From Dermatemys mawii (Eukaryota > Chordata > Testudines > Dermatemydidae): a stretch of DNA of 64,000 nt. A model generated the notes under the pieces. That model searched no databases. It saw only the letters and a list, made by a program, of their open reading frames with translations, and was not told where the DNA came from. How positions within the stretch are numbered: the stretch's first letter is position 1; every line of letters begins with the position of its first letter. The translations under genes were made by a program, and so were the position numbers. Of this stretch, positions 1-12,654 are shown in pieces. The stretch lies in assembly GCA_007922305.1 (NCBI GenBank), contig ML677328.1, forward strand, positions 6,160,540 through 6,224,539. Reading direction: 5' to 3'.

Positions 1-339
1 ATGCTGCCAGGTCTTCACTAATATTGTTACCCCACCAAGTAAATTAAAGCTACAGATGCCTATGCGAGCAGCAATCATCCCTCTGACTGAAATGCAGAGC
101 TACTTTTAGACTGTAACTCTGTGGCTATACAGTGCCTAGCACAACAGGTCTCTGATGCAAGACCAGAGCTTCTGCAATACAAAATAAAAGTATCATCTTT
201 ATTGCACATGCCCTACTTCTATACACTTCTTTAAAGTATGTTCCCCATAAACTACCCTGAGGTTGTATTTTTTCACAACTTCAGTTGTCAACTAGCGTGT
301 CATCTTTTCAATTTGTTAAAGACCTGGGGACAGGTCCAG
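1..339. other. AT-rich non-coding DNA with an ancient SINE-like tail
   Basis: No gene is visible. Positions about 100-192 resemble the 3' tail of an old amniote SINE/MIR-like repeat on the plus strand: a 'cagtgcctagcacaa' core followed by an A-rich 'caatacaaaataaaa' end. Similar tails occur near 7905-8000 (minus), 21328-21440, 29160-29262 and 34530-34665. The family name is inferred from memory. Confidence 0.45.
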
Positions 340-460
340 CTGGGTCCAGACAAGAAGCGTGAAAAATCAGGATGGGGGTGGAGGGTAATAGGTGCCCATA
401 TAAGAAAAAGACCTAAAAATTGGGACTGTCCCTATAAAATTAGGACATCTGGTCACCTTA
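340..460 (+). mobile_element. hAT-like MITE, diverged copy (TAGGGTGACC family)
   Basis: About 121 bp matching the copies at 44135 and 54736: an internal 'gcgtgaaaaatc', 'aagaaaaagacc' and 'gggactgtccctataaaat', ending in 'ggtcacctta', which is the right inverted repeat with changes. The left end is degenerate (ctgggtccaga in place of tagggtgaccaga) and no 8-bp target duplication can be read. It is non-coding and non-autonomous. Family membership is clear by comparison within this window; the hAT assignment comes from the duplications around the better copies. Confidence 0.75.
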
Positions 461-1278
461 ATCCCAGATGACAGAACAGACCCTTTTCATTGCTGCAGTA
501 GTCTCTGCTTCCATATTTAAAGGCAGAGGGCAAATTTTCACTCCTGGAAACCTGAAGTTAAATTCTTAAATCGATATTTAGATACCTAAATAGAAATCAG
601 CTGATTTTCAAAGGGGAAAAACAGCTCTCTTTGACTATGTGGAATTTGTGGTTGCTCAACATGGCTAAAAATAAAATCACTTGTCTAGGTGATTACATTT
701 CTATTAAGGAGCCTAACTTACAGGCACCCATGTATGACTATTTTGGGCAGAGACTGTACAATATTTAAATAATAAAAAGACATTGCAATACAGTCTAAAC
801 CTTGGTTGCACAAGTGTTCAGGCAACACAGGAGAAGAACAGACCCCAGGCCATCACAATATGCAAGAATGTGCCAGCACCTATGCTATATGAAGGAGTGT
901 ATGCATCAAGGTCTAACTGAGGCATGGCTTGTTGGACCATTAAATAGGTTTTTGGTTAGAAGTTGAGTAGGTGAGTGAACTTGCTGTAATGAGCATGAAC
1001 ATGGACTGATAAAGATACCTGAGGGCACGCTACTCTTGCTCAAAGGAAAGGTAATAGCCAAACTGTCCTCCAAAAAACAACCTGGCCTGAGACAGCAAGA
1101 TGGCCCCAAGCTAAGCCTGCTGCTGGTTACTAGTAATTACAAACACTGTGTAGGGATCACCAGTCAAAACAGGATTTGACTCTTATCTGGCAAAATGTGG
1201 AGACAATGTTCCAAATGTAACTCATGGTTCATAACTAGTTGTGTTTGTGATATGGTATGAGGTGGTCTCCTGCCAACA
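461..1278. other. Unrecognised non-coding stretch
   Basis: No gene and no confidently named repeat. The part around 555-620 has 'gatacctaaat' and 'gctgattttcaaagg', wording shared with diverged sequence near 19430-19490, 20320-20400 and 63600-63690. This suggests a very old interspersed repeat that I cannot name. Confidence 0.4.
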
Positions 1279-1600
1279 CATAGAATCATAGGACTGGAAG
1301 GAACCTCAAGAGGTCATCTAGTTCAGTCCCTTGCACTCATGGCAGGATTAAATATTATCTAGCCATCCATGACAGGTGTTTGTATAACCTGCCTTAAAAA
1401 TCTCCAATGATGGAGATTCCACAACCTCCCTAGGCAATTTATACCAGTGCTTAACCACTCTGACAGGAAGTTTTTCTTAATGTCCAAGCTAAACCATCCT
1501 TGCTGCAATTTAAGTCCACTGTAATTATGCTGTTGATAAGATGAATAATTCTAGATTTTTATTTTCTTTTTGATTAATTTTTATCCATTTGAAATGCCCT
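1279..1600 (-). mobile_element. CR1 LINE 3' end, truncated
   Basis: The copy starts with 'catagaatcatag', the reverse complement of the (ATTCTATG)n tail that ends CR1 elements, followed by the typical antisense words 'ggactggaagg', 'gaggtcatctagttca', 'gattccacaacctccctaggcaa' and 'ccagtgcttaaccactctgac'. It is a 5'-truncated, untranslatable 3'UTR fragment. Similarity fades after about 1520, so the far boundary is approximate. The same family reappears at 63831-64000. Confidence 0.88.
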
Positions 1601-4600
1601 AATAAGATAAGCAAACTGGGACTCTTATGCTTGAAAAATGGTGTGCATATCTTTCACCAATCCACTGCAAGTTTTCTCTATTAATCTGTCCATGCCCCTA
1701 GGGATGCTTGTATCTCAGAATGTCTCTCTTCCTTGAGAGTCCACCAAACCATCAAGATTCTGTGTGTCTTTTACAAAAAGACCAAGGATCTGGCTCTGAA
1801 ATATGGGCCATGTATCCAAAACCTATTAGAGGTTGCTTCAGCAAAGTTAAGTGCTTTTTTTGACAAAACTCCCATACTTTTTTCTTGTAACTCAAGAACC
1901 CCTTCTTTTCCCAAGTGTTCATCAGAGATAAAGAATAAGGACAGTTTGCATTTGTATCCCCAACTTTAAAAAGAATTGAGGAAAAATAAAATATCAGACA
2001 TAACCTCATTCAGGTTCGATATTGGGCTGAACAGTTTTAATGCAGTGCTTTTAACCAAGACACATAACTGGATTTTCAAGCTTCTCCGTAACTTTACAAT
2101 ATTTACTCAATTACTACACAGAGTTTTAAGAAGTAAGATGGCTTCTATGCTTCATGAACAGTTTCCCCAATATAAACTGAAGATGGGTCCAAAATAGTTG
2201 TCAATAGGGGAGGTGGAACCTTGAGCTGAACTTCACCATAGTTCAAGGTGTTGGGATCCAAAGTTTCATTTAGGCTCAGTACACAGAGCAGACTCATGAA
2301 ATTAATTTTCTCCTACCAATTACTACCTTTCCACCACACATTAAATCTTTGAGAGCAAATTGACTATACAAAGGTACTACTGCTGTTTTTTCTGACCATT
2401 AGATTTAACTGTATCATGTCCTATTAGAGAGCCAGGGTAAGATTCCCGAAAGCACCAAAAAAGCAAAACCAAACCCCAAATAAACAAAAATCCCCCAAAA
2501 CAAACCACATGTCCAGTACTGAAGGACTGTAGGTGAGTCACAGAAAGTTTAACTGTTTAATAAACAGAAATGACTAATATATGGAGGAAGAGAAAAACCT
2601 TCCTTGTTGTGAAAATTTATTTTTATTTTTAGATGCAATACTCCGCTTACTAGCTAACTGCCACATGGTAAAAACAACCAATCAAAGGAAAAGGACCAAG
2701 ACTATTTCATAAAATTATTTTCCATCTTTTCTGAAAGTATACTACTTCAAAAAAGGTATCTTGAAAGATGGCATAAAATTTATAAGGAACAACAGTGTAT
2801 AAAACAAATTACAGTAAAGCACATTTATCTGTTATTAAACAAACATTTTCTCAATTATTGCACTTGCTTTCATATGCAGTGAACATTGTAAATACGGTGA
2901 AATGCATGTAGCTTCCTTATCAAACTCTCTATAATGTATAACACTATTGTGTCATTGCTGTCAATTCAATCACTATTCTTCCTTATAACAGCCTCTGCTT
3001 ATTGCGTTTTCTGACTGGTAAATACTGCACTATTATAATTAGCCATATGCTTCATTTTTGCCTTTAAAAAGTGAAGTATGAAATCTATCAGTCATATTAT
3101 TAAACAAACAAAATATGTTTCCTAATCCTTGTTGATTGATAAATCCTTAAATTGAGTGTAATTAAGGAACAGCCTCTTAACATTATGAAATGTTCAAAGA
3201 TAAAACTATGTAACTCTATAATTAATAATCTGTACCTCTTTTAATTTAATGCATTTGTTACAAAATATCTTTGTTTTTACCCGAGCAACAAATTTCTCAA
3301 ATATTGCATCCAAACTCTAATAGAAAACATCACTCGGAGCTGATATGTACTGCATCCCTAAACACATTGGCTGATTCTACAAAAAGTGTCTACTGAGAGC
3401 ATCAATTGCATACTCAGGTCTAAATCAGATTAGAAAGTAATTTGGACAATTGCAGTCTCAATAAAAAACTTCTATTGTACCTCTCTGTAACTACTGTATC
3501 TCTCTGTAACTGCCCTTTGAAATTCTGTTTCCAATTCAGACATACTACTTACATATGCCATACAGGCAGTTAAAATACTGTACTTTCACAGACTGCACTG
3601 TGGTTTGGAAATTCTTACGCTGCGATTCTCCATGCTAAACTTTTCCTTTCATAATAAAACTGAATAGTTAGCTGTTATCTTTCAGCTCACCATTCTGTCA
3701 TAATTACATTGCAGAACACTTTTTCTTCTTACCCTTGGTGTGCATGGAGAGTAGCACGATCAAGGAAATGTGAAGCTGCCAGTTTGATTCTTCCAGCCAA
3801 CCCATTGCTGCAAGAGAGTAGTGATTCTGATTTGCCTGTGTTCTTCTGTTTCTTTTTCTTTTCTTATTTCACTGATAGTCCCCGTGCTTCGCCTCTGTGA
3901 GATCCTCAGACAAGTCTGCCAGCAAGCCTGAGAGGAGAATGTGAAAGACAAGCCTGTTACAAACTGGTTCTGTCACCACATAGACCTCAATTGATCACCT
4001 CGTGGGGAGGACAACAAAAGGGCAGCAAGGATCCCAAGCTGGAGTGGATTCCTGAGACAGGAGCATGGATTGACTGCCCACACAGAGATTTGTGTAAACT
4101 TGGAAGCTGCAGCCGGAGTCTTTAACTCCCTCTTTACTTTACACATTCAAAAAACAAAGCCATGAAAATTCATATGAAGTTCGTATCGCATTTTTCAACA
4201 AGATGTAAGCAAACCCCTCTTGTCAACGACTTATAAATTGTTTGTTTTATAAACTTAGCACTGCCTTTGGCTTGTGTTTTTAAAGTCACACCAGCATTTT
4301 CCTGGGTATTTCCAATATTAAGAGAGAAATAAAGTTTGCTCTGAAGCAATAACAGAAGACAACCAAGAAAGATAAGAAATATAGAATGTCTGTGTCTGCA
4401 CACGGTGTCATTCAAAATGAAGTTTTATTCCCCGCTCTCCCCGCCCCAAACAGTGATTTACTGGAAAAATTCAATAAACAGATTTTGTAAAGGTCAGTGG
4501 ATTCCTCATGTAACTGGACTCCTTTAAATTTATATAAATCACTTGAAACAACTGTAAGTATACTAATGAATTAGAAATGCATACAGATTTCATTAAATCT

Positions 4601-5225
4601 GTCAAATGTGTGCCATTGGTCACAGTTACAATACACGCTTTTTGTATTCTGCTAGAGCTACATAGGCTACTCTATATGTTAGAGTTCTAAATTATTGCTT
4701 TCTCCTTTTTTATACAGATAAATATTTATTTCAGTTTGTTTGTTTTTTATTTATACACAGCTGAAGTCCTGGGGACAGAGTCTTTGCTAATATAAATTAA
4801 TATAGCTCCAACTGACAGATTACACCCGCTAATGATCCGCTGCCTGGTTTTGGTAAATGGAAACAGGAAGCAGATGTACAAACAATATGACGGTATCAAA
4901 TATTAAAAGTTTGCAATCTTCACTTCTGAATAAAATTCAATAAAAACACTAAGTACTGAAAAGAGAGTGTAACAGGACCTCACTAATCCACACACAACAA
5001 AATTAATTGATGATCTCTAACCATCTCTCAGCAAAGATTTAATAGCTGAATACTCTAGTGAGGGCTCATATTAGTCATATGTATTTACAAATATAATACA
5101 GTATTGTACACTACTACTACAGATTGATGTATTATCATTAATAATTAAATATATTATAAATATCTAAATAAATGAGCAAAGTATATTTTGTGATGCATTT
5201 GTCTTGCTTTTTTATAGTCTTTGTT
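1601..5225. other. Long AT-rich stretch without recognised repeats
   Basis: No gene, RNA or confidently identified repeat. Open frames are short, start at random and show no domain. Much of 2580-3700 and 4440-5200 reads as unique AT-rich DNA with many ATTA/TAAT motifs and no repeat wording. That is compatible with old unique sequence or conserved non-coding DNA, but conservation cannot be judged from one sequence. Confidence 0.5.
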
Positions 5226-5370
5226 CACTTAAGACCTGATATTGCCCCACTGAAATCAATGGGAGTTTTCAGATTGATCTCGAAGGCCTAGATCCTGTCA
5301 CCCATACTTGAATAGTACCTTACTCCACAAGTCATCCCACTGGAGCTCTTCAAGTAAGGGACCATCTTTT
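5226..5370. repeat. Diverged amniote palindromic repeat (MITE-like)
   Basis: Contains 'actgaaatcaatgggag' and, further on, 'gatcctgtcacccatacttgaa' and 'cttactccacaagtcatccca'. This wording matches an abundant amniote MITE-type repeat built around 'tgaagtcaatggga'. The inverted arms have decayed. Family recognition is from memory and only moderately sure. Confidence 0.45.
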
Positions 5371-7002
5371 GGTTATATCCTTGTACATCACCTGGCAAAA
5401 TGGAACCTAGAACCACGACTGGAGCCCGGAGATACTACAACTATACAAATAAATAATCATCAACAACAACAATGCAGTAAATGTTACTCAGTTTGAGTAA
5501 GACTAATCTGGCCCACTTCTGGCAGAAAAGACCTTGCTGGCTAATTAAAAAAATTGAATAATAAAATTGTCTGCCTCCCAGACTTCAGCGTGAGTTAATG
5601 AGATTCTACTGCATTGTATTTCTTTTTTCTTTCCATATATTTTATTATTTTAATTCTTTAGTGACTAACTACATAATACCAAACACACTGATAGGATATT
5701 TCAACCAGTCTCATCATTTTCCTTCATATAGAACCGGAAAGAACAGAAATAAAGAAACATGTATGTTTCCAGCCTCCTCACTGTCCTGAGATTCGCGGAA
5801 CATTTTACACCATTTTTCATGGGAAAACCATGACCCTATCTCCTAATTTATTTTTAATATGTATGTTTTGCTTCAAAGTCATCTTTAAAGTTTCTCTCCT
5901 GAACTCACATATCAAGCACAAGTAAAGCTTGGAATAAAGGTTCATCAACTGCTGACATTTTGAGCTTGTTTCTTTTGCAAAAACACACAAACTCACTCAC
6001 TCACTTATGAATATATCATATCTTTCACCAAAAGTCTCCTGAACAGCCCAGTCAAATCAGTGAGTGCCCAGATGAAAGGGGAAATCCAAGTTCAAGATTT
6101 CAATTGGTACACTACCCTTAAAGGAGTGACTTAAGCTGTTTTGTATCAACTTCTTGGGCTACAAGCATTGATGAACTGCAGAGAGGTGTTGGACATGAGT
6201 ATTTTCAGGGGGAGGGTAGGTTGGTCAATAGCACAGTCATCATGATATAAGTTTTTGTGAGTGAAGAGGATGTCAAGAGGGATGGGGAAAATGGAGAATG
6301 GGAGCTATGATACTATACTGTCATTAGCAATAAATGCTCCAAAGACAGCCATGTCAGTCTTAGAACTATAGCTGTGAATTTGAAAGACAGCTATCAAATG
6401 GTGAGAAGCTAATTTGAATACTTTACTTTAGAATCCAAGGGGGACACATTTTGCCCCCAACCCCACTAACATCAAAAGGAGTTCCACATGCAGACTAAAG
6501 GGAACATGTGTCCCTAACGCTTAATGCTTAAAGCACATTGGCATCCAGATATAGATATCAACTCACAGGGCCGCACTAGGAGAGGATTCTTGGAGTCCCA
6601 AGCTCTGGCTGAAGCAATCTTAAATGAGCAGCCAGGCTGAGCCCCACATGGGGTTGCAGTGGCCAGCTGAACGCAACTGACAATCTGTTGGGATAGGCCC
6701 AAAGTAGCTGGACTGAGCAACAAGATCAAAGATACAGAAATAAGGAAAACACAAAAGTTCAGGGAAGTGGAGGGCTACAATGAAAAGCCTGCCTGGGAGA
6801 CCCCCCAAAATTCTGATGTCTCCAAGCACCATTAAGCACTAACCCACTCTTGCCAGTCCTCTTTTGGTATAATTAAAAATCACAGATGTTGCTGTTAGTT
6901 TATCATCAGAGAAGGATGGATTCCTTTTGTGGGGAGCGAGTAGATCTCTCTGTTTAAATTAGGTATTGCTAGAGTATCCATCATGTGAGTTATAGTCCAG
7001 AC
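5371..7002. other. Unrecognised non-coding stretch
   Basis: No gene or clear repeat is visible. Open frames in both orientations are under 80 codons and have no recognisable motif. Confidence 0.5.
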
Positions 7003-7090
7003 TCTGCTACCAACTTACCCTGTGGCCATAAGGATCAAGGTAAGTGGCTCCGATCTGTGAAATATGAATAATATCATACAGTACAAAGGG
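7003..7090 (+). repeat. Possible MIR SINE fragment
   Basis: 'gactctgctaccaactta', 'tgtggcc' and 'gatctgtgaaatatgaataatatcatac' follow the order of a MIR core and tail (tctgccac ... ctgtgacctt ... tctgtaaaatggggataat). It is heavily diverged. Confidence 0.4.
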
Positions 7091-7900
7091 AAGTTATGAT
7101 AGCTGAGCTGTGTGACACAGATGGGTCTCTGGTGGAGACCCAAATTTTCGTTGAAATTTTGCTCTTTCAGAAGCTATTTACAGTAGCTCAGGAGGCTATT
7201 TATTTAATTGTATATTTTTTAAGGAGTGTCAAACACGCTCTTTTTGGTAGTTGAGTGCAAATCAAAATGAATATGGTAATAAATTACAATAATTACAGGA
7301 TTTATAGACAGACTCTAGAGTTTATGGATCTTCCATTCACCAGAGATTTAACTGGCATTACACACTTACCCATTGTACAACATACAAACAAGCAAAAGCA
7401 CTGCAAAATGCTGTGTGGGTGGGGTCATTATATATCCAAGAATGGAAAGACACTTTTCAAGATATCACAAATGTGGAAAAAATCTCAATTATTTCCACAG
7501 TGTGGAGAATGACATCATTGTTTCCATAGTTGTTAATGTTATCAATGGTCTAGCTCTAGATTTTATTTCTTTACTGCTAATTATCCTATAATTTATACAT
7601 TTTCTTATTTTTAAAAAGCTCTTTACCCATAAAGTAAAATTCCTTTCTAAGTGAAACCACCAACCAAATGTGTCAGAGTTGCAACATTTCATTGAAAGAG
7701 ACAGGGAAATAGCTTTTCCCCTTCCCAGCTTAAGAAAACAACCAAGCAACTAAACTAGAGTAACCAAGCAACATCCACCTAGCTAGACAGACACCATTCC
7801 CTACATTAAACTTTGATTCTTGTTGTTTTGTTTCTTTTAGACACAAAATGACACAGTGAATTTTTGAAAATAATTTTATTTCGTTATTTACATTGAGGTA
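7091..7900. other. Unrecognised non-coding stretch
   Basis: AT-rich DNA with several short overlapping open frames of low complexity. No domain, splice structure or repeat could be supported. Confidence 0.5.
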
Positions 7901-8000
7901 CCTCTTAGAAACCCCAGTCATGGACCAGGGTCCCATTGTACTAGGCTCTGTTCAAACACAGAACAAGAAGATGGTCTAAGCCCCAAAACAGCTTACAATC
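7901..8000 (-). repeat. Ancient SINE-like tail (MIR/L2-type)
   Basis: Read on the minus strand it gives 'cttagattgtaagctgtttt', 'ttgttctgtgtttgaacag' and 'agcctagtacaatggga', the same order seen on the plus strand at 21328-21440. It is a dispersed amniote repeat related to MIR/L2 tails; the exact family is not settled. Confidence 0.55.
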
Positions 8001-9560
8001 TAAGTTATGGACTCCCCAAATGCTATGCTAAAGTTCTACCAGAACACTGTAAACAGACTTGAAAAATACTTTAAGATGGTAACTATCTACAGTGCAATAG
8101 CAGTGAACAGTGGAGCTCAGAGGCCCTGGTGATAGGCGTGGTGTAGGTATCTAGCCAGCTAGGTACATAGGTGTTAGCAGTGGACAGAATTTTCATCATA
8201 ATTTCGCGGGGAGGGGGGCAGAATGAGAGCAGTTAACTCTGAGCAAAATTCGTTTTTCCAGATGTTGTGTTTAACTCCTGAACAATCTTAACATTTTTAT
8301 TTTATTTTTTTAAATGCAAACAACAAAAGTTGCAAAGTGTTCAACAATTTCTGGAGGGATTTGGAGAGTTTTAAAAAAACACAACAGAAGTGAATTTGAC
8401 ATGTTTCCCCAAGTTTCTTTTCTTCCTACTCCATTCCCAACTTGCAGCATTCCACATCAGTAGACATCAGCAACTCAAAAAAGAGAAGCTCATTTCAGTC
8501 ACTCAGTGAAAAGACTATCACTTTGTTACAAATAAACAATCCCCATCCCCCCACTTATTTGAATGAGCGGTATAGTATTCTGAGCACGTATGCCTTTGGC
8601 TTTCAGAACTCTGCCAAGGTTCCCCATCCTCCCCCGACTCCTGCCCCCTGTACAGAAAGAGGCAAAAGGGGAGAAGGGAGAAAATCCCTTAACTTGTCCA
8701 AAGCATGCAGAGGATGATTTGTGTTCTCCTTTATAGAGTATGACTGTCACTGATGATCTTCTTTCAGGCCTAGATTACATGTGATAAGGGCTGACCTTAT
8801 TTGAGTATTCACACATTATGCACTCATGGAGAGCAAGCTGGACACAAAAGTCCCTCACAAGTTCTGGGCATCAATCAAGCTCACAGCATGGAAGCTGCCA
8901 AACTTTTCTTCCATTTAACTCAGGAGAGGAAAGGCTAGTCCAAGACAGACTTAATAAAGTTTAAAGCTGTGCCACAGTATATTCGGCGTTCATTGTCTTC
9001 TAAAAGTGAGCTTTTCGACAAATTCTCAGTAGTTACCACTGACAACAACTTGTCTTTAACAATTTTTTTTTTGGTGGGGGAGAGGGGAAAGAAAGGCAGG
9101 GAGAGAGAAGACATGGGACAAAGGCAGAGCCAGATTCTTAAAAAACAAAAGCCTCTTATTTCCAGCTGCTTACAAACAACTAAATTATTCCTCAATATAT
9201 GAATATAGTTTTCATTATCTAGGATTTTCATCCCATATTTGTAATCTTTTCCTGAAAACCAGTGCATGCTTCAGGGAAAGACTGTACCCGTGATCATACC
9301 AGTTTTAACACTAAAACCTTTTAGTGCAGGAAGACTGACACCGAACACAACACATTTTCTGTTTGCACCAGGACTACAAAAATGTTTTATCAACCCTCAC
9401 TTTGAGTACTCACATTCAGCTTAAGACCAACGATACACAAACAGTAGGCAATAGGTAATGTGTGTGTATTTATAGAATGCACACATCAGCAGGGCTCAAA
9501 ATGAGTCTATATTGGCCAGAAAGCCATTCCAGTACTTCTATCATGGCCACAATTAGTTCT
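8001..9560. other. Unrecognised non-coding stretch
   Basis: Overlapping open frames of up to 110 codons at 8935-9267 (minus) and 8969-9202 (plus) lie over a purine-rich tract (about 9061-9115). Their compositions mirror one another, as expected for chance frames. No gene is supported. Confidence 0.5.
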
Positions 9561-9606
9561 ACAGAATTTAAGATTTCACTAAAAAAAAACCAACCCCCCC
9601 CCCCAC
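9561..9606. repeat. Poly-A / poly-C simple tract
   Basis: A run of A (about 9581-9589) is followed by a near-pure C run (about 9594-9604). It is low-complexity DNA with no element attached that I can identify. Confidence 0.8.
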
Positions 9607-9864
9607 CTTCTTGCTCCTAAACACTGTTCATTTCCAGGGTCTGCAAGGAACCTAAAATAATAGCTTAATGAAAATATGTGAACTACTCTGCCCATCACAT
9701 ATTGTTAACTCTGGAGTCTAATTATGAGAATGGGTCAATATTGTTTTTTCTTCCTTTGCAAATCATTTTAACAATAACCTAAAGCTAACAGGCTTTTTCT
9801 GGCATGGCTGGAAATAATGTAAATTGGAAATGAAAAAATGTATCCCCTAGAGTTACTGCTGGAT
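9607..9864. other. Unrecognised non-coding stretch
   Basis: No feature is visible here. Confidence 0.5.
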
Positions 9865-10025
9865 TGTTCCATACAGTATATTTTCCCATGCTTTCTTCAA
9901 TCTAGTTTTAGATGTCTTGCGTTATGCAGCCTCCACCACTTCCTTTGGGAGACTCGTCCACAGCCTGATAGACCTCATTATGAGGCAGTTTTTCTGCTTT
10001 TTCCAGGTGAAACTTAATCTTAATT
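9865..10025 (-). mobile_element. CR1-like LINE 3'UTR fragment
   Basis: 'cagcctccaccacttcctttgggagactcgtccacagcct' (in part), 'gatagacctcattatgaggcag' and 'tttttctgctttttccagg' follow the antisense order of CR1 3' regions (cctccaccacttcc...ggaagactattccacag...gttaggaagtttttcct). The copy is diverged and truncated at both ends. Confidence 0.7.
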
Positions 10026-10467
10026 AAATTCCATTATCTCCCAGTTATACAAGGTAAAAATGGTACAAGGCAGAGACCACGGTGGGGGGTGGGGGGAAGG
10101 GAAGGAAGAGAGCAAGCCACCAAGAGAACTCAACAGACCACTATGGTATACACACCAAGAAGTGCACAAAGGGAAGTAGCTATCAGGTACAAGGATATAC
10201 AGTTGTCTCCAAAGATGATAGGGAATGAAAAAAAGAGGACGGCCTCCAACAAGAGTCGGAGCAGGAAAGTGAAAGAGGAGCAAATGGATTTCGAGATAGA
10301 GTTCCACCAGACTACTTCGAGGGACACCACCACAACTACACTACAAACATATATTTTACATAAGATATATTATCATAAATTCATAAATATAAAAGTTATA
10401 GCATCTAAGGGCTTTAGTGCTGTACATGGCATAACACAGTTGAGTTACCAAAACTAATCATTCACAG
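10026..10467. other. Unrecognised stretch with G-rich/purine tract
   Basis: A G-rich run at about 10081-10115 precedes an open frame of 122 codons (10089-10457, plus). That frame is rich in K, R, T and Q, has no domain and is overlapped by minus-strand frames, so I do not call it a gene. Confidence 0.5.
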
Positions 10468-10470
10468 TAA

Positions 10471-10757
10471 GGGTATGTCTTCACTACCGGATCGGCAGGT
10501 AGTGATCTATCAGCGACTGATTTGTTGTGTCTTGTCAAGACGCGATAAATCGATCGCCAAATGCACTCCCATTGAATCTGGAACTCCTGCTCGCCAAGAA
10601 GCGCAAGCTGGCGTCATTGGGAGAGCCCGCTGCCGACCGCTGCCACTGTGAGGACGGCAGGTAAGTTGGCCTAAGATGTGTCGACTTCAGCTATGTTATT
10701 CACATAGCTGAAGTTGCGTATCTTAGGTCGACAACCTCCCCTACTGTAGACCAGACC
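10471..10757. mobile_element. Harbinger-like MITE with internal hairpin
   Basis: A 287-bp non-coding element. The ends GGGTATGTCTTCACTA and TACTGTAGACCAGACC form imperfect inverted repeats, and both sides carry the trinucleotide TAA (10468-10470 and 10758-10760). A 3-bp TWA duplication is typical of PIF/Harbinger transposition. A near-perfect hairpin lies inside at about 10670-10727 (cctaagatg...tcttagg, with inner arms around 'cttcagctatg'). The middle is GC- and CpG-richer than the flanks. It has no transposase, so it would have moved in trans. Confidence 0.68.
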
Positions 10758-10782
10758 TAAGACATAGTTTTACACACACTCT

Positions 10783-10804
10783 CTTATTCTCTCTCTCTCT
10801 CTTT
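10783..10804. repeat. (CT)n microsatellite
   Basis: Short CT-dinucleotide run with a T-rich end. Confidence 0.85.
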
Positions 10805-11188
10805 TGACTCCAAACTTGTAAGAATGGGACACTTTTTGTTCACTTATTTGTTTCTTCACTTATAAACAATACAAAAAACTTCCTATCACACACGAGAACA
10901 ATTCTGTAAGCAGGTATAATTTACTCAATTGTAGCAAGGCATGAAACAAAAGAAGCTTCAATTATAGGTCTGACATGGAATTGTACATACCATTTTCAGC
11001 ATTAATTCAACTGCTGACACCCACTGTCAGCAACAGATACAGGTTTAAAGCAGGAGATGGTAGGGTAGCATGCTAATGAAAGATTAAGAATTCAGTCCAA
11101 GTGTTCTGCCTTGACTAAAGTATTCTTTTGAAAGCATTCGCTGTATGACATCTGGATCATGAGAATATAGAAAATGTTAGGTCTAGAA
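10805..11188. other. Unrecognised non-coding stretch
   Basis: No feature recognised. Confidence 0.5.
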
Positions 11189-11432
11189 AGGGTACGTCTA
11201 CCCTGGAATAAAAGACCCGAGACATGACTGCAGCTGGCCTGGGTCAGCTGACTCAGGCTTGGGCTGCAAGGTTAAAAACTTGTACCTTTGGGCTCGGGGA
11301 CCCTCCCCCTTCAGAAGGTCCTGGCTCTCAGGCTCCAGCCCAAGCCTGAGTGTCTACACGACAATTTTAAAACCCCGTGAACCTGAGTCAGCTGACCTGG
11401 GCTAGACACAAGTGTTAATTGCCCTGAAGCCC
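11189..11432. mobile_element. GC-rich palindromic MITE, right end damaged
   Basis: Begins 'gggtacgtctaccctgg', close to the end of the element at 10471. The interior holds inverted GC-rich blocks: 'ctgggtcagctgactcagg' near 11244 and 'cctgagtcagctgacctggg' near 11384, plus 'aggctccagcccaagcctgag' as a smaller palindrome. The element looks like a Harbinger-type non-autonomous transposon whose right terminal repeat is lost or mutated. No target duplication can be read. Confidence 0.55.
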
Positions 11433-12654
11433 AAGGTTTCTGTTTCTTCCCACCGCCCCCTTCTCCTCCCCACCCAGTGTGGAAGTAACACATCAAAGAC
11501 CATTTGAAATTTCAGTTTGTAGTTGTCATATCTGTAATGACAATACCACCCCAGTCTGCTCTGCATTACAAATTCATTTGTCAGCTTCCAAGGCATGACT
11601 GTTTTATAGAATGAAAACAACATTTTTAGACAAGGCTAAACCACAATCTAAACTTGCAAGGGAAGAATTTATCTTCAACTTTGTAAAGATAAAGCTCTTC
11701 ACTAGGCTCACTGTATTTCAACGAGAAACCAACCTCATGAAAAAGTGCCTGTTTAGAAAAGTTTAAGGAGCTCAGAAATATGTATTCACTGGTATTTTGT
11801 ACTAGTTCCCCACACCATCAAGCACATGTATAATCATTGAGGCCTGGAACCTGCAATGGGATTTGCCTGTACAGCACTCAGGGTGGGATTGGTAACTATG
11901 TTTGTAATTGTTCTGACTAGAATTTAGAAAAAAATAATTAAATTTTCATTTGAACTTTGACTCATGAAAGTTGCTAAACTGACTGCGCTATGCCAATGTG
12001 CTTCCACACACATCATATGGAGTCGCTATCTAGGGGTAAACAGCTAATTCAGTTACCTTCCCCATTCACATCTTGGCTGAGAGTGGTTGAAACAGATTAA
12101 AACAGCAGGGGGAGCTCTCACACTCCAGCCAAGGAGGAGGAAGAGCTATTGTGGAGTGTTGCTTGCTCAAGCCAAGGAGAGGAGGAGAACATCCAGCTCT
12201 AATCGTTCCCCACCGCCTACCATGTAATTTAACAGCTGCTGTTGAGACGGCCAATAAGAGTACAAGTTGTGGTGATTTTTGCAATGAGGTTCACTGGAAT
12301 CTCAGCAGAGATCAAGAAAAGCCAAATTTCAATCACTTCCAACCCCATTTGGTCACCAGTTCAAATCCACCTCGGGTTAGTAGCCAATTTGGATCCTGTT
12401 TCTTGACTGGATGAGCATAGCCAATATAGTCATAAGGACTAGACAAAGACTTTGACTCATCTTCTCAGAGGATATTGCTGCATTTTGTGTTCTATCTCTG
12501 AACTACCTGGAAAAAAACGGTGGTCAGCAGAAGCAAAGAGTTCCTCTCTGTTTCTCTGCAATGCAGCATCCCATGTTAACTTTGGAAATCCCTTAATCTG
12601 CTTTATCTGAAATCCAGGACCTCTATGGTGGCATTCTCAGAAATGCTTTCAGTT
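11433..12654. other. Unrecognised non-coding stretch
   Basis: No gene. Positions about 12060-12420 are locally GC-richer and carry overlapping open frames of 72 and 87 codons on opposite strands without motifs. 'gtcaccagttcaaatccacctcggg' near 12352-12376 looks like repeat-derived sequence but I cannot name it. Confidence 0.45.

Noticed and set aside
8935..9267. 110-codon minus-strand frame
   Set aside because: It overlaps a plus-strand frame over a purine-rich tract, has no domain, and its composition mirrors simple sequence.
10089..10457. 122-codon plus-strand frame
   Set aside because: Low-complexity K/R/T/Q-rich translation starting in a G-rich tract, with antisense open frames and no homologous wording.
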